Assembly: GCA_965153355.1 (NCBI GenBank)
Contig: OZ231128.1
Coordinates: 12,958,001 to 13,022,000 of the forward strand
Reading direction: 5' to 3'
DNA length: 64,000 nt
From: Flaccisagitta enflata
Lineage: Eukaryota > Chaetognatha > Sagittoidea > Aphragmophora
A program made the position numbers and the translations under genes. Below the pieces are notes generated by a model. That model saw only the letters and a program-made list of their open reading frames with translations. It had not been told where the DNA came from and did no database searches. Within the stretch, counting starts at the first letter, position 1. Each line of letters begins with the position of its first letter. Positions 35,691 through 48,122 of the stretch are shown in pieces.

Positions 35691-36463
35691 TGTTCACTTC
35701 TCTTTTCATTTTATTTTTGTGTAAATTTTGTAGATATTACAGATGATTAACAGTTTTAAAATCCTGAGTTTTCATCACAAGTTGCAATGGAGGAGGTTGC
35801 CCTTTGAGTCCTCCACGCAGGGATGTGTATAGTTAAGCAGCTTCTGCTTTTATTTCGGCCTCCAGTATGCTGAGGGGGGAATGTGCAACTGTTTGTAGGC
35901 CTACCTCCATGTTCTCTAAAACAGTTTTCTTTGGTGCTCTCTCAGACTTTAAATCATCCTTCTCAGATCTTATGACAGCTCTCTCAAGCACAAAAATCCT
36001 GTCAAACTAGCTCCCTGAAGCTTTAAATAAACACTCTTATTGCATGAGGTATCTCATGGGGATTCATAGTTCATCTCTACATATCTGAAGTAACAATCTG
36101 TAAAATAAGTAGTTTTGTTGGCACAAATCTTTACAAATTAATCTTCACATCCTTAAATCGAAAATAAAAGTTTGTCATATAATATTCAACATCCTTTCTT
36201 TCTACTATGGAGAAATGGTATATCCTTAGTCAAGAATTTGTTTTAACTTATAAGATTTGCCATGGTATGAATAGTAATTCTAAACAACTACAGCATTATT
36301 GACGGAGTGCCTAGATCAGGTCCAAATCGATTTTCCAATGAGATTAGGCTCTAAATATGCAAGTAGAACATGAAAAGCGCATGGAAATAATGTTTCATTT
36401 GACTGCGCAAATTGAGCCCACTCTAATACTCAACTGAATAAAATGGCCTTGTGAGCCCTCACT
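35691..36463. other. unique AT-rich sequence
   Basis: No exon, element end or strong repeat recognised. CCTTGTGAGCCCTCACTGAG at 36449 matches the undefined terminus seen at 28810. Confidence 0.4.
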
Positions 36464-36600
36464 GAGTTGCTAGTCACAAGCTACGTGACTCCACACCCTG
36501 CTTTGTTAGTGGGTTGGTCAGTCGGTGGGTCAGTCAGTCGGTGGGTTGGTCTGTTTTTTACTTTTTTGCATTTTTAAGCTTTTTGGGCTCACAGTAGAGG
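36464..36600. mobile_element. HP element fragment with altered hairpin
   Basis: CTAGTCACAAGCTACGTGACTC keeps a paired stem (AGTCAC/GTGACT) although two of its bases differ from the common form. CCCTGCTTTGTTAGTGGG and GTCGGTGGGTCAGTCAG follow. The far end is missing. Confidence 0.6.
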
Positions 36601-36811
36601 TAAACAGAAGTTGGTTCCTTGGGAAAGCAAGCAAAAAAGAATCGTCAGAATTTTCAACCTAGGTTTTGATAAAGCTCATGCGGCAAATTAGACAAAAAAT
36701 GTTCAAATGTAATGAATTCCTGTCAATTATGGATATAATGATGTATGGGTAACTTTTTTTCGCCAAAAAAATTGTGTAAAAAACATGAGAGGAGGAAGCG
36801 TAGGAGAAAGG

Positions 36812-36893
36812 GTTATCATGGCTAAACCAGGTCGCGGTGAGGTAAGGTGAGCTACTTGCTATGTCCCCAGAGTCTGACAAGTTCAAATCTGTT
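36812..36893 (+). other. tRNA-like SINE relic, copy 1
   Basis: AACCAGGTCGCGGTGAGGTAAGGTGAGCTAC resembles a tRNA D-arm/A-box region (Leu/Ser type), and CAAGTTCAAATCTG some 60 bp on resembles a B box (GGTTCAAATCC). A related copy is at 41957..42041. An HP element follows immediately. Cloverleaf folding was not verified. Confidence 0.4.
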
Positions 36894-36899
36894 TTTGTT

Positions 36900-37046
36900 T
36901 TTAGTCACGGACACGCGACTACACCTTGCCATGTTGGTCGGTCCGTCGATCTGTCAGTCAGTCATTTTGTTGAATTGCCATCGGTTTTTGCATTACTGCT
37001 CCTGCCGAACTGTCCGCGACTGGATTGCCGTGTATCTGGCCTTGTT
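36900..37046. mobile_element. HP element, short, GGACACGCGAC subfamily
   Basis: TTAGTCACGGACACGCGACT (one stem change), CTTGCCATGTTGGTCGG, CTCCTGCCGAAC, CGACTGGATTGCC and TCTGGCCTTGTT. Confidence 0.72.
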
Positions 37047-37049
37047 ATT

Positions 37050-37490
37050 TAATGACACAGCTCCTTCCTAAATTCCATTATAAGTTATTCTAAGTCATTT
37101 TAAGTCATATCAAGTCATATTAAGTTATATAAAGTCACTTAAGTCAATCAGGTCAATTTAATCATTTTTAATTTTTGACAACCCTGGTTTTGCCCTGAAG
37201 CTGATGATTTGGGGTCGAGAGGGCTGATATGAGTCATTCAAGGGCTGATTTAATTGTCACGAGAGCTGTCTGGAGGTTTGAGAGCTGATTTGAAATCTAA
37301 ATGATCTAAGGCAGCTTGAGAGGACAAATTTGAGGCCTGTGAGGACCATCTTGAGGCTTGAGAGGGTCAGTTGGAGGCCTGAAAAGGCTGATAGGAGCTC
37401 AAAAGGGTGGGGAATACAACTACAAACAAAAGAACAAACAAACAAAATTCCCCATGTTCAACAGGATTTTGTCCTCCTGCCCAAAATCTA
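37050..37490. mobile_element. decayed FB element
   Basis: CTTAAGTCATTT-type decamers (37080-37160), then AGGGCTGATTTGAGGCCTG-like 20-bp units (37190-37400), then AAATTCCCCATGTTCAACAG and TTTTGTCCTCCTGCCC, a degraded right arm. The left arm is not recognisable. Confidence 0.5.
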
Positions 37491-37639
37491 ATGTTAAATT
37501 TACGGGACAATCAAAAGTCAGAGAAGCCATATCTATATTGGATATGTATGCTTAGGAGCTGTGTTCTTTCTAAGTAGATTCAGAATACATAGAGAGTCCA
37601 GATCTCTGTTAAGACCCTGTTGTGCATCATGACAAATGA

Positions 37640-38095
37640 TGACATTTTTGACAGACATTTTCTGAGAAAATTTGAAAATAACAGTAATAACTATCAATTC
37701 ATTTTTCATGAAGATTCCAAAACTGGTCTCAGAATTTGGAATATCCGTGTTTTTATTTTTGATCTCTCATGAGGTCAGATTGGGGTCACTCGTGACCTTT
37801 GACCCCAATTTTGACCCACATAAAATGAGAAATGAAAAAAAAAAATACTTTCTTTTACTACTTTTTTGAGAGGAATCCAAATCTGCAATCAGATTTTGAT
37901 TTTGACAACTTTGTAATTTTGACCCCTGTGGGGGATCATACCTTGAACCCATGACCTTTGACCCCCTTGGTCTTACACTTCCCGAACTTTTTTTGACAAA
38001 ACAAGCATATAGCATTGAAGCTTATGGACAGTTCTTGAGAATGGTATAACGGAGAAGTGCCAACTGTAAAAAAAACCTTCATAGTCAGTGGCCTA
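37640..38095. repeat. dispersed repeat A, copy 2 (inverted)
   Basis: Reverse complement of 33765..34150: GACCCCAATTTTGACCCAC, GACCTTTGACCCCCTTGG, CTTCCCGAACTTTTTTTGAC, TTCTTGAGAATGGTATAAC in turn. About 90 percent similar by eye. Element ends were not defined. Confidence 0.75.
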
Positions 38096-38957
<862 letters not shown>

Positions 38958-39057
38958 GATATTAAATATAACGGGGTTAAGACTTGAGGCAGTTTTTCCT
39001 AGAAGGAAGTGGAAAACGATATTCGAACCAGCTAGCACTTTCTCAGGTGAGTGCCTC

Positions 39058-39357
<300 letters not shown>

Positions 39358-39546
39358 CCTATTTTTTTTCCCTCCTTTCGCAAATCTCAAGGTATCGTAG
39401 TAAAAAATGAGCAGAAAACGCGGAGCAAAAGGCAAAAAGTCAAAAGGCCAATCAGGTCAGGAAATGAGACAGAAGCTTTGTAGCCAGACTAGAGCCAGAC
39501 TACAGTCTTGACCAAAGGGAAACATAAAAGAAAGAAACTAGACAAA

Positions 39547-39815
39547 GGGGGCGTTTCTAGTCAAAGACGATCGCGTTTTGAAAGGGCCACTCGGTCGCTC
39601 GCTACGTTCGTTCGCTCGCACCGCTCACTCCGCTCACTCGCTCCGCAGCGCTCCGCTTTGCTACGCTTGCTTCGCTCGCTCGCTCTGTTCACGGGCTCGC
39701 TCACTCACTTCGCTCACTCCCTCATGGGAAAGTTGAAAATCTTGAATATGTGTTCACACTGTTATCGCGTTTCACGGGAGGGAACGCGTTTTTGGTCGTC
39801 ACCAGAAACACGCCC
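39547..39815. mobile_element. SG MITE, first of a head-to-head pair
   Basis: GGGGGCGTTTCTAGTCAAAG to CACCAGAAACACGCCC, with the GCTCGCTCGCTACGTTCGTTC repeat interior. It is the most complete SG copy. Confidence 0.82.
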
Positions 39816-39818
39816 ATA

Positions 39819-40077
39819 GAGCGTGTTTCCAGTGACGACAACTATCGCGTTTATTCCCGTTTATCGCGTTTTCAGTGTGATCACATTTTCAGAAATTTCA
39901 ACTGTCCCATGATGGAGTGAGTCAAGTGATTGAGCGAGCTTGTGAAGACAGCGAGTGAGCGCAGTGGAGCGCTGCGGAGCAAGTGAGCAGGGAGAGCGGA
40001 GTGAGCGGTGCGAGCGAACAAGTGGAGCGAGCAACTGGGTGACCCAATCAAAACGCGATTGTCTTGTGTAGAAACTA
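39819..40077. mobile_element. SG MITE, second of the pair, opposite orientation
   Basis: AGCGTGTTTCCAGTGACG to GTAGAAACTAGAC. Only about 4 bp (ATAG) separates it from the previous copy, making a 530-bp near palindrome. Confidence 0.78.
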
Positions 40078-40591
40078 GACTTAGACTTGTGACAACCAGA
40101 ACAAAAGATCTGTAAAAAGAAACCGTTTTTAGATGCGTCCTCGCATCTTACTGAGAGGGTCTGTACGTCCATTCATCCGTTGGTCCGTCAGTCGGTCAGT
40201 CTGTCCGTCATTCCATCTGTATGTCTGTCATGCCTCTTTTCCAGCCACGAGGATGTCACGTGATAGGACGTTTTGAGAGCCTTTCTTGTCTGTCCGTCCA
40301 AGTTTAGCGCCGAAGCCAATAGACGCAGGGAAACAGCCTGATCGGGCTAGTTTTTTAGCAAAGACAACCAGCTGTATTTTAGCAATTTTATAATGTTTGG
40401 GCAAGTTTAAAAAGTTGTGATCCGGTTTTACGATGCCAGTGCAAATCTCTGTTTCCTCAATTTTCAAAGTACTGGTGATTCGATAACTTCTCATTTGTGA
40501 ATTGTGATGGTTCTTGCACTGGCCAAGCCAATACTGACCCTGCCCAAACACACAATAGAAGCTTGTACTTGTCCCGAATCTTTTGGTCCTA
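40078..40591. other. HP-type terminus and unique sequence
   Basis: TAGATGCGTCCTCGCATCT (40130) is a hairpin of HP shape with substituted but still paired stem bases, followed by GTCC tetranucleotides to about 40235. The minus-strand open frame at 40228-40551 has no start context or family and is not called. Confidence 0.5.
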
Positions 40592-40818
40592 GTCTTCTTC
40601 TTCTTCTTCTTCTTCTTCTTCTTCTTCTTCTTCTTCTTCTTCTTCTTCTTCTTCTTCTTCTTCTTCTTCTTCTTCTTTTTCTTATGTGTGTAAGACTATT
40701 CAATTCAATTCAATTCAATTGTACTGCTACCCTTCATGTGTGAATATAAACAAATATTCTATCTTCTCCTTCTCCTTCTTCTTCTTCTTCTTCTTCTTCT
40801 TCTTCTTCTTCTTCTTCT

Positions 40819-40897
<79 letters not shown>

Positions 40898-40944
40898 CTT
40901 CTTCTTCTTCTTCTTCTTCTTCTTCTTCTTCTTCTTCTTCTTCT

Positions 40945-40991
<47 letters not shown>

Positions 40992-40994
40992 TAC
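40592..40994. repeat. two (CTT)n tracts
   Basis: CTT at 40592-40683 and again at 40768-40994, separated by about 85 bp containing four ATTCA repeats. Confidence 0.96.
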
Positions 40995-41266
40995 TTTAGT
41001 GTGCAAAACACGGGGCAAGTTTCATCATTCTTTGAGAGGAACTGCCGTCAAAAAAAGAGTGAAAAAAAAAAAGAAAGAAAAAGAGCAATTGGGTGTTTGG
41101 AAAGGCATAAAATCGGTCGGAAGGGGTCGAGGGTCAAGGGTCCTGTAATGCCATTTTTCGTCTGAGAATGACTGACGACGAAAATGGCGAGAAACGAAAG
41201 CGAATATAACGTGTGCTTCAAGTGTTAATTCGCTGTGACAATATTGGTCGACGACGGATGATGACT

Positions 41267-41408
<142 letters not shown>

Positions 41409-41591
41409 ACTTTGTCCGTTGTCAATTTTTTTTCTCTATTTAAGGAGTATCATTTCATTTCACACGCGGTAATGATAACTTTTGCAGCATGCTTGGCTTA
41501 GCTTGCCGTTTGCAAGTAACATTATTCGTGATTTATTGGCTCGTCCATCAGTCTGTCTCTTCATCTAGTCCGTGCGCTCCTGTCAATCACA

Positions 41592-41593
41592 TT

Positions 41594-41672
<79 letters not shown>

Positions 41673-41679
41673 CCATCAC

Positions 41680-41722
<43 letters not shown>
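41592..41722. repeat. (CAT)n microsatellite
   Basis: About 43 ATC triplets with two CACC variants. Confidence 0.96.
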
Positions 41723-41956
41723 GTTAACACCATCTAGAAACGTAACATTAGTTAAGATTCATGGAGCTCGCAAGAAAAATACTGTGTCGGAAATAAGTTC
41801 CTTGACTCCTTGCACGCCCAGGCCATGACAAAGGCATGAAAATGTTCTAGACCAAGGAATTTTTGTTATTTATACCTATTATCATCACAAGATATTTTTT
41901 TTTTGAAAAAAATTGTCCAATAAATTCCGTAGTTGTTGAAGCTTTAAATAAAAGGT

Positions 41957-42041
41957 TGTTGTGGTCTAACCAGGCCGCGTTGAGTTAAGGCGAGCTACAC
42001 TTAAAATCTCCAAAACATGACGAGTTTAAATCTGTTTTCAT
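41957..42041 (+). other. tRNA-like SINE relic, copy 2
   Basis: TGGTCTAACCAGGCCGCG, TTGAGTTAAGGCGAGCTAC and GACGAGTTTAAATCTG correspond to copy 1 at 36812. Both are followed by T-rich sequence. The A-box-like part is better preserved here, the B-box-like part worse. Confidence 0.4.
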
Positions 42042-42820
42042 TTTATCTCTACGACCACGCGCCTTGACGCGATGAGCAAAAGAAACTGCATGTTATTTGT
42101 ATAGAAAATAAAAGAAGATCTCAGACAACTTATATTTTCAGGGGGAAAAGTGATGGTGGTTGGCCAAAAACGTGACAGAGAGATCAAGAGATATCCTCAT
42201 CAATAGTAGTTTATTGTAACGCATCTATTACTTAAATCTTATTATGTGATATATCAAAACACGCTTCTCAATTTGGCGTTTTATTGGAAATAGAATGATC
42301 TTTCGATGATCCATCAATGCGGTTGTCTTTTGGTTTTATTCAGATGTATTTTGCTTAAAAGCTACTTCTTCTAGCGAGTTTTAGCTTTGGCAACTTTTTC
42401 AAAGGGGAAACGTCATGAAATGGAATTGTGTCTGTAGTAAGGTCGTCACGCACACAGGGACACAGCGTTTTACAATAAAACAAGTCTCAATACAAAACTC
42501 AATTTAGCTTTCAAATGCATTCTTACAACATTTTAAGAAGATTTATTTCCCAGTGTTGATCAATGTATTGGTCTGTCTGTTGTTGCATCCATACATTGAA
42601 ATGCTTTTTTTGATGTTGTGATGGACAACAAACCAATAATATTGATAAGACCCTATGACCGAAAACTGACAACCGCAGTTGTGGAGTTGTCTTGCGAACT
42701 CCATTGTATTTCCACCAATAATCTGGGGTGAAAAGAGAGCTAAAACTATTCTCTTGCCGATTATGGTATAATTTGTAAGTTATGAATAGAATTGTTAAAT
42801 AGATTTACATTACTACACCA
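42042..42820. other. unique AT-rich sequence
   Basis: Nothing recognised on either strand. Confidence 0.35.
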
Positions 42821-42850
42821 TCATCATCATCATCATCCTCATCCTCATCC

Positions 42851-42893
<43 letters not shown>

Positions 42894-42955
42894 TATCCTC
42901 ATCGTCATTATCCTCATCGTCATCATCATCATCATCATCGTCATCGTCATCATCA
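42821..42955. repeat. (CAT)n microsatellite with CCTCAT and CGTCAT variants
   Basis: About 44 triplets of which roughly a third are variant. Confidence 0.94.
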
Positions 42956-43053
42956 AGTGTGTCACAAGGGGAGCAGAAGAAAATTTAAAGAAAAGAAATA
43001 TCTTTGAAAATCAATAAGAATAAATAAAACCCCCGCAAAAGTGAGCAATTTCT

Positions 43054-43758
43054 ATGCAAAAAGTAAATAATCAAACACTAAGAACTGGAAATATGTTAAT
43101 CAGGATTGGGGAAAATAATCAAGAGGTAAGCAGACTTGAAGAATGCAGCATTAAATGGGGTACTCAATTTAATGCTAGAAATTGTTTCATCATCCATCTA
43201 GGATATCACAATCAAAAGTTTCAATACCCCATGGCTGGTCATGGAGGAGCGACTTAGGGCGTGCTTCTAGTGACGACCAAAAACGCGTTTGTTCCCGTGA
43301 AACGCGATAACAGCGTGAACACATATTCGAGAATTTGAACAATCCCACAAGGGAGTGAGCGAAGTGAGTGAGCGAGCCCATGAACGGCGCGATCGAGCAA
43401 AGTGAGCATAGCGTTGCGGAGCAAGTGAGCAGAGTGAGCGGTGCGAGCGAACGAACGTAGCGAGCGACCGAGTGGCCCTTTTGAAACGCGATCGTCCTTG
43501 ACTAGAAACGCCCCCTAATTAGAGGAGATGCAATAGAAATGTTTAGATATCTGCATGGTAATTGGGACATCGACAAATCACGCATTAACAGCGATCATAC
43601 ATGCCATTGAGAGTTCCTCGTGCAAGACTAGACCTTAGAAAAAACTTCTTTTGTGTAAGAGGACCCCAAATATAGAACAGTTTCCCATCTGAAGTGCGAC
43701 AATCAAGCTCACTCAATGCCTTCAAGAATGCTTTTGATCAACTACCACACAATGTGTA
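43054..43758 (+). pseudogene. LINE reverse-transcriptase 3' remnant, split by an SG MITE
   Basis: The left part encodes NNQEVSRLEECSIKWGTQFN and FIIHLGYHNQKFQYPMAG, matching the conserved post-YxDD block of non-LTR retrotransposon RTs (leader-W-x-FN-x-x-KC-x-HLG-x-x-N). The right part, from 43528, encodes IEMFRYLHGNWDIDKSR and, after a frameshift and with one stop, LDLRKNFFCVRGPQI and NSFPSEVRQSSSLNAFKNAF, the usual C-terminal block (FF-x-x-R-x-x-x-x-WN-x-LP) of CR1/L2/Jockey-like elements. The catalytic region is absent. It is clearly dead. Confidence 0.72.
43257..43515. mobile_element. SG MITE inside the LINE remnant
   Basis: GGGCGTGCTTCTAGTGACG to TTGACTAGAAACGCCCCC. TA sits at both outer borders (TTA before, TAA after). 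Confidence 0.83.
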
Positions 43759-44342
43759 GTTTTTACCACCTTGTAACTAGTCTTTACTACTATCCCGCAT
43801 CAACTAGTTTTTACTTATTTTGCAATATCTAATGGTGCTTTTTTCCTGTATAAAAGAAACTATTACGATATTATCATAGAGCATATGAATTACTCGTTTA
43901 ACTTTTTTTTTCTCTTCTTATTTTCTCTTCTTTTTTTTCCTTGGTGTGCATGCCGTGGTTTTCAAAGTTTCACTTTTTCAAGATTACGATGGCCTTTTTA
44001 ATGAGTTTTCCTAAGGCTAAACATAACTTAACTAAACTAAACTAGACTAAACTAATGGGAGGCCGCCATTTCTCTCGCCTCCCCTGATCACGTTTATTTA
44101 TCTAGCAAGTGCGCTCTAAGCTATTTGAGTGATTGCCAAAAAATAAACAAAAGGAAAACATCACAATGAATAGACTGTAATTGAACGCACATTCTAAAGG
44201 ATTTATCTACAAAGGGACGCAGGTCGCAGGCACATGACAAGTTAAAACAGTTGACATTGGTGCAAATGAATTTAATATCCTTTTGATGAGTATCTCTTAA
44301 AGGTTACAATAAGTAAATAAAACTTATGGTTCACTCAATATA
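43759..44342. other. AT-rich sequence
   Basis: ACTAAACTAAACTAGACTAAAC repeats near 44030. Otherwise nothing recognised. Confidence 0.35.
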
Positions 44343-44847
44343 CAGTAGATGTCGTCTAGACTTGGAAATACGGGGGAACTCATAACCTGAGTATCAGTGC
44401 AGTAGGGGGACTGATTTTTTGCAGGCACAATGTATAAACCCTAAGGGGTTGACGATGGGGTATAGCATCCCCCTACAGCCTACCTTAGGAAAAAAACTTT
44501 TATTATAAAACCATAGGATCGCTAGCTCTTTTTGCAGAATTTCAACTTCATCTATTTGCTGAAATTGCAAAACTAGCTTGAGATTCGAACCTGTAACTTT
44601 TAAAAAAATTAATCCAACTAGATCTTATGTCGAGTGAGCTAACCACTACACCAACTCCTGCAGCTGTCTAAGCAAGGCAAATTTGATTTAGTAGATTCAA
44701 GAGAATTTTCTCTCCACAGAGCTGCCATACCCTATCGTCAATCTTACAGGATATAAGTATCATACACACACAGTTTCATTTCATTTGCACAAATGGTATC
44801 TAGGATATGAGTGCCCCCGTATTTCCAAGTATAAACGACATCTACTG
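44343..44847. mobile_element. Tc1-like MITE with a tRNA-like insert
   Basis: 505 bp. The left end CAGTAGATGTCGTCTAGAC leads into TTGGAAATACGGGGG, mirrored at the right as CCCCCGTATTTCC, AAGTATAAACGACATC and TACTG. TA lies at both borders (44341-44342, 44848-44849). Between the arms is a tRNA-like stretch. A relic of the same end lies in the receptor intron at about 49114..49215. Confidence 0.8.
44578..44660 (-). other. tRNA-like sequence (possible SINE head or tRNA pseudogene)
   Basis: On the minus strand GGTGTAGTGGTTAGCTCACT fits an A box and TACAGGTTCGAATCTCAAG a B box, about 43 bp apart, as in tRNAs. The anticodon region is AT-rich and eroded, and acceptor-stem pairing is not evident, so this is a derived relic rather than a working tRNA gene. 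Confidence 0.5.
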
Positions 44848-45009
44848 TAGTTTGAGGGAAAATAACTTGACCCGTATTTAGTTGTTGGACCCATTATTTC
44901 TATCTTTTTTCATTGACAGGACCCATTTTGTTAGTTAGAGGACCAGTTTTTTAGAGACTTAAAAAACAACAAGCCCAACAGGCCAACAGTCGCGTGCTTC
45001 GTTACTGAC

Positions 45010-46270
45010 AACTACACAACTTTATACACTACAACTTCATACTACAACTTCATACTACAACTTCATATTACAACCTCATACTACAACATCATACTATAAC
45101 TTCATGCTACAACTTCATACTACAACTTCATACTACAACTACATACTAATACTACATACTTCAATTACATACTACAACTACATACTACAACTACATACTA
45201 CAACTACATACTACAACTACATACTACAACTACATACTACAACTACATACTACAACTACATACTACTACATACTACAACTACATACTACTACTACATACT
45301 ACAACTACATAATACATACTACAACTACATACTACAACTACATACTACAACTACATACTACAACTACATACTACAACTACATACTACAACTACATACTAT
45401 AACTACATACAGTGGGAACTCGATTTAACGACCCTGAAGGAACCTGGGATTTTTGGTCGTTAAATCGGGATGTTGTTAAATCGAATTTCTCATTTTCTTC
45501 AATAACTTGATCTAAACAGTTTCATAACAAGGCAATTCAGGCCAGCATCAGTGCTAAATCGATTCTTATTGTCATTATTCAAGCCTTTGTATTAATGGCC
45601 AACAAACATGCTGACAAAAGGACAAACAAAGCTTTAGAAAAATAGAAAGAGAGACATATACAAAGTGACATATAGAGAGATAAATGTAGCCTAAAAAAAA
45701 TTAACATAGCAAAAGCCTGAAAAAATTTGGAACCAGAGAAACCTGGATGTTAAATCCGAAATGTTGTTAAATCAGGTGACGAAAAGGCGGAAGTCCACTG
45801 TACTACAATTACATACTATGACTACATACTATGACTACATACTACAACTACATTCTACAACTATACACTACAACTACATACTACAACTACATATTACAAC
45901 TACATACTACAACTACATACTACAACTACATAGTACAACTACATTTTACCACTTCATACTACAACTACATACTACAACTACATACTACAACTACATACTA
46001 CAACTACATACTATAACTACATGCTACAACTACATACTTCATACTACATACTACAACTAAATACTACAACTACATACTACAACTACATACTACAACTGCA
46101 TACTATAATTACATACTACAACTACATACTACGAATACATACAACTACATACTACAACTACATACTACAACTACATACTACAACTACATATTACAACTAC
46201 GTACTACAACTACATACTACAACTACATACTACATACATACTACATTCATACTACATACATACTAAATTC
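45010..46270. repeat. CATACTACAACTA minisatellite
   Basis: About 70 copies of a 13-bp unit (with CATACTACAACTT and CATACTA variants), interrupted at 45410..45800 by a MITE. Tyr/Leu/Thr-rich open frames are artefacts. Confidence 0.95.
45410..45800. mobile_element. Tc1-like MITE (CAGTGGGAACTCG ends)
   Basis: 391 bp, left CAGTGGGAACTCGATTTAAC, right GGAAGTCCACTG. TA at 45408-45409 and 45801-45802. Repeated GTTGTTAAATCG phrases lie near both ends. The minisatellite continues on both sides, so the insertion is certain. Confidence 0.85.
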
Positions 46271-47236
46271 ACTTCTACCTGCTACATAATAGAACTTCAT
46301 GCTACGTAACTATATACTACATTACTACATAGTTGTACTGATACTTCATACATACTATATACTAAATGCTACAACTTAATACTACATACATACTTCTTCA
46401 TACTACATACGAGATACTACGTACCCAAAAATATTGTCTGTCCAATAACATCATAACATAATAACATGATAACATAATAACATGATAACATTATAACATA
46501 ATAACATAACAACATAACAACATAACAACATATTTACAAAATAACATATTTACATAATGACATTATCACAATATTACATAACATAATTTCCCAAAAGTAC
46601 CCTTAAGTAACGCATATTATCACATAATCACATAGTCAGATAATAACAATTGCCCATCAGGTTAACAGTTGCGTGTTCTGTTTTACAAAAACACACACAA
46701 CTTTGTACATATTCCTTCCTTCCTTCCTTCTTTCCCTCCTTCCTTCCCCTTCTTTCGATCATTTCTTCCTTCCTCCTTTCTTTCATATCTTACATACCAC
46801 AACGCAATTTCCACAATGTTCCACTATGTGCCACAATGCTCAAAAATGTCCCAAAATGTCCCACAATGTTCCACAATGTTTCTAAATTATAAATACATCA
46901 ATATATTGTGAAAGTACCCAAAAATACCTGAAAATACCTACAAATACCAAAAAAAATATCCAATATACCCAAAAATACCCAAAAATAACTAAAAAATACC
47001 CAAAAACACCCAAAAACACCCAAAAATACCCAAAAACACCTAAAAACACCCAAAAATACCAAAAATACCCAAAAATACCCAAAAATACCTGAAAATATCC
47101 AAAAGTACCTGAAGTACCCTAAAATACCTGAAGTACCTGAAATAACTTAAGTACCCTGAAGTACCCTAAGGTACCCTGAAATACCCTAGAGTACCTTAAA
47201 GTACCTTAAAAAACCTTAAAAAATCCTAATTTCAAA
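46271..47236. repeat. series of short-motif repeats
   Basis: AACATAATAACATGAT units (46440-46560), CCTT and CCTTC runs (46710-46790), CCACAATGTTCC units (46800-46890), and ACCCAAAAATACC units grading into AAGTACCCTGAA (46916-47220). Confidence 0.85.
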
Positions 47237-47319
47237 AACGTGATGGACGGACCGACAGACCTACCAACCTACCGACCGACACGGCAAGGTGTAGAGTCGC
47301 GTGCACGCGACTAAAAAAC
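47237..47319. mobile_element. HP element terminus
   Basis: GACCGACAGACCTACC block, ACACGGCAAGGTGTAGAG, GTCGCGTGCACGCGACTAAAA. The other end is absent. Confidence 0.65.
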
Positions 47320-47765
47320 GGGTCCACTGACTGACAATAATGGGTCCATATACCAAAAACATGTCCGCAATTATTAAGTTAGTTGTATCTATCATTCTTA
47401 ACGCAGATTTTACAGAGGAATATATGGAAAAGCCGTTATTTAAAGAGCAATTTTCCTTATTGTATTGGTCTCACTATTCAGTGGTGAGTTATTCTCATGT
47501 ACAACATTGAACCGAGCTCCTCTTTTTTCCATTAAGAGGACTTGTTTTGACTATGAAAAAAGGTGAATGGACCTGTTTTTGTCAGAGGACCCATTTTTTC
47601 TTTATCGCAAAGTTAACCCAGCCGCAAAGTTGTTTGATTCATTTCCCAAAGAAACCGGATACGCGGCTACCCAGGACGAGTGCGGGTGAGCAGGGGTAGT
47701 AATAGAGGCCACAAGTGCATTAGGGCAGAGGCAGTGAGGCCAATGATCTTGGATATGCTGAATTT
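47320..47765. other. spacer with HP fragment
   Basis: ACCGGATACGCGGCTACCC at 47655 with GGGTGAGCAGGGGTAGTAAT is an HP start lacking its hairpin. The rest is AT-rich. Confidence 0.45.
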
Positions 47766-47902
47766 TTAGAAGCGGACTCGCGACTCTAGAACTGGCCGTG
47801 TTGGTCAGTCCATCCATAACCGAAACAAAACGCGAGCGTTTTTTTGCCATTCCGCTCCTGCCCTCCCATCCGCGACTTAGGGGGAGTGTACACGGCCTTG
47901 TT
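47766..47902. mobile_element. HP element, short
   Basis: TTAGAAGCGGACTCGCGACTC (hairpin decayed), CTGGCCGTGTTGGTCAG, CCGCTCCTGCCC, CGCGACTTAGG and ACACGGCCTTGTT. Confidence 0.6.
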
Positions 47903-47913
47903 TCTCATAGTCT

Positions 47914-48122
47914 TTAGTCACGTGCTACGCGACTCTACACCCTGCCATGACAGTAGATTGGTCGGCCAGTTGGTTGGTAGGTTGGTCTGTCCCCTTTTAA
48001 CTCTTTCGGCGTTGTTGAGCTTTTTGAGCTTCCTACTCCTACCTAGATGCCCTAATGACTTTCTCCAGCACTGCTATTGCCCACCCGCACGTGACTTGGG
48101 TAGCCGTGTATCCGGCCTTGTT
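47914..48122. mobile_element. HP element, full-length
   Basis: TTTAGTCACGTGCTACGCGACTC to TATCCGGCCTTGTT. It ends about 50 bp downstream of the receptor's last stop codon and so marks the 3' limit of that gene's visible sequence. Confidence 0.72.

Noticed and set aside
40228-40551. 107-codon minus-strand frame
   Set aside because: It overlaps HP-derived sequence and has no acceptor, plausible start or recognisable family. It could be reconsidered with RNA evidence.
46882-47082. Phe/Trp/Gly-rich minus-strand frame
   Set aside because: A translation of ACCCAAAAATACC repeats.
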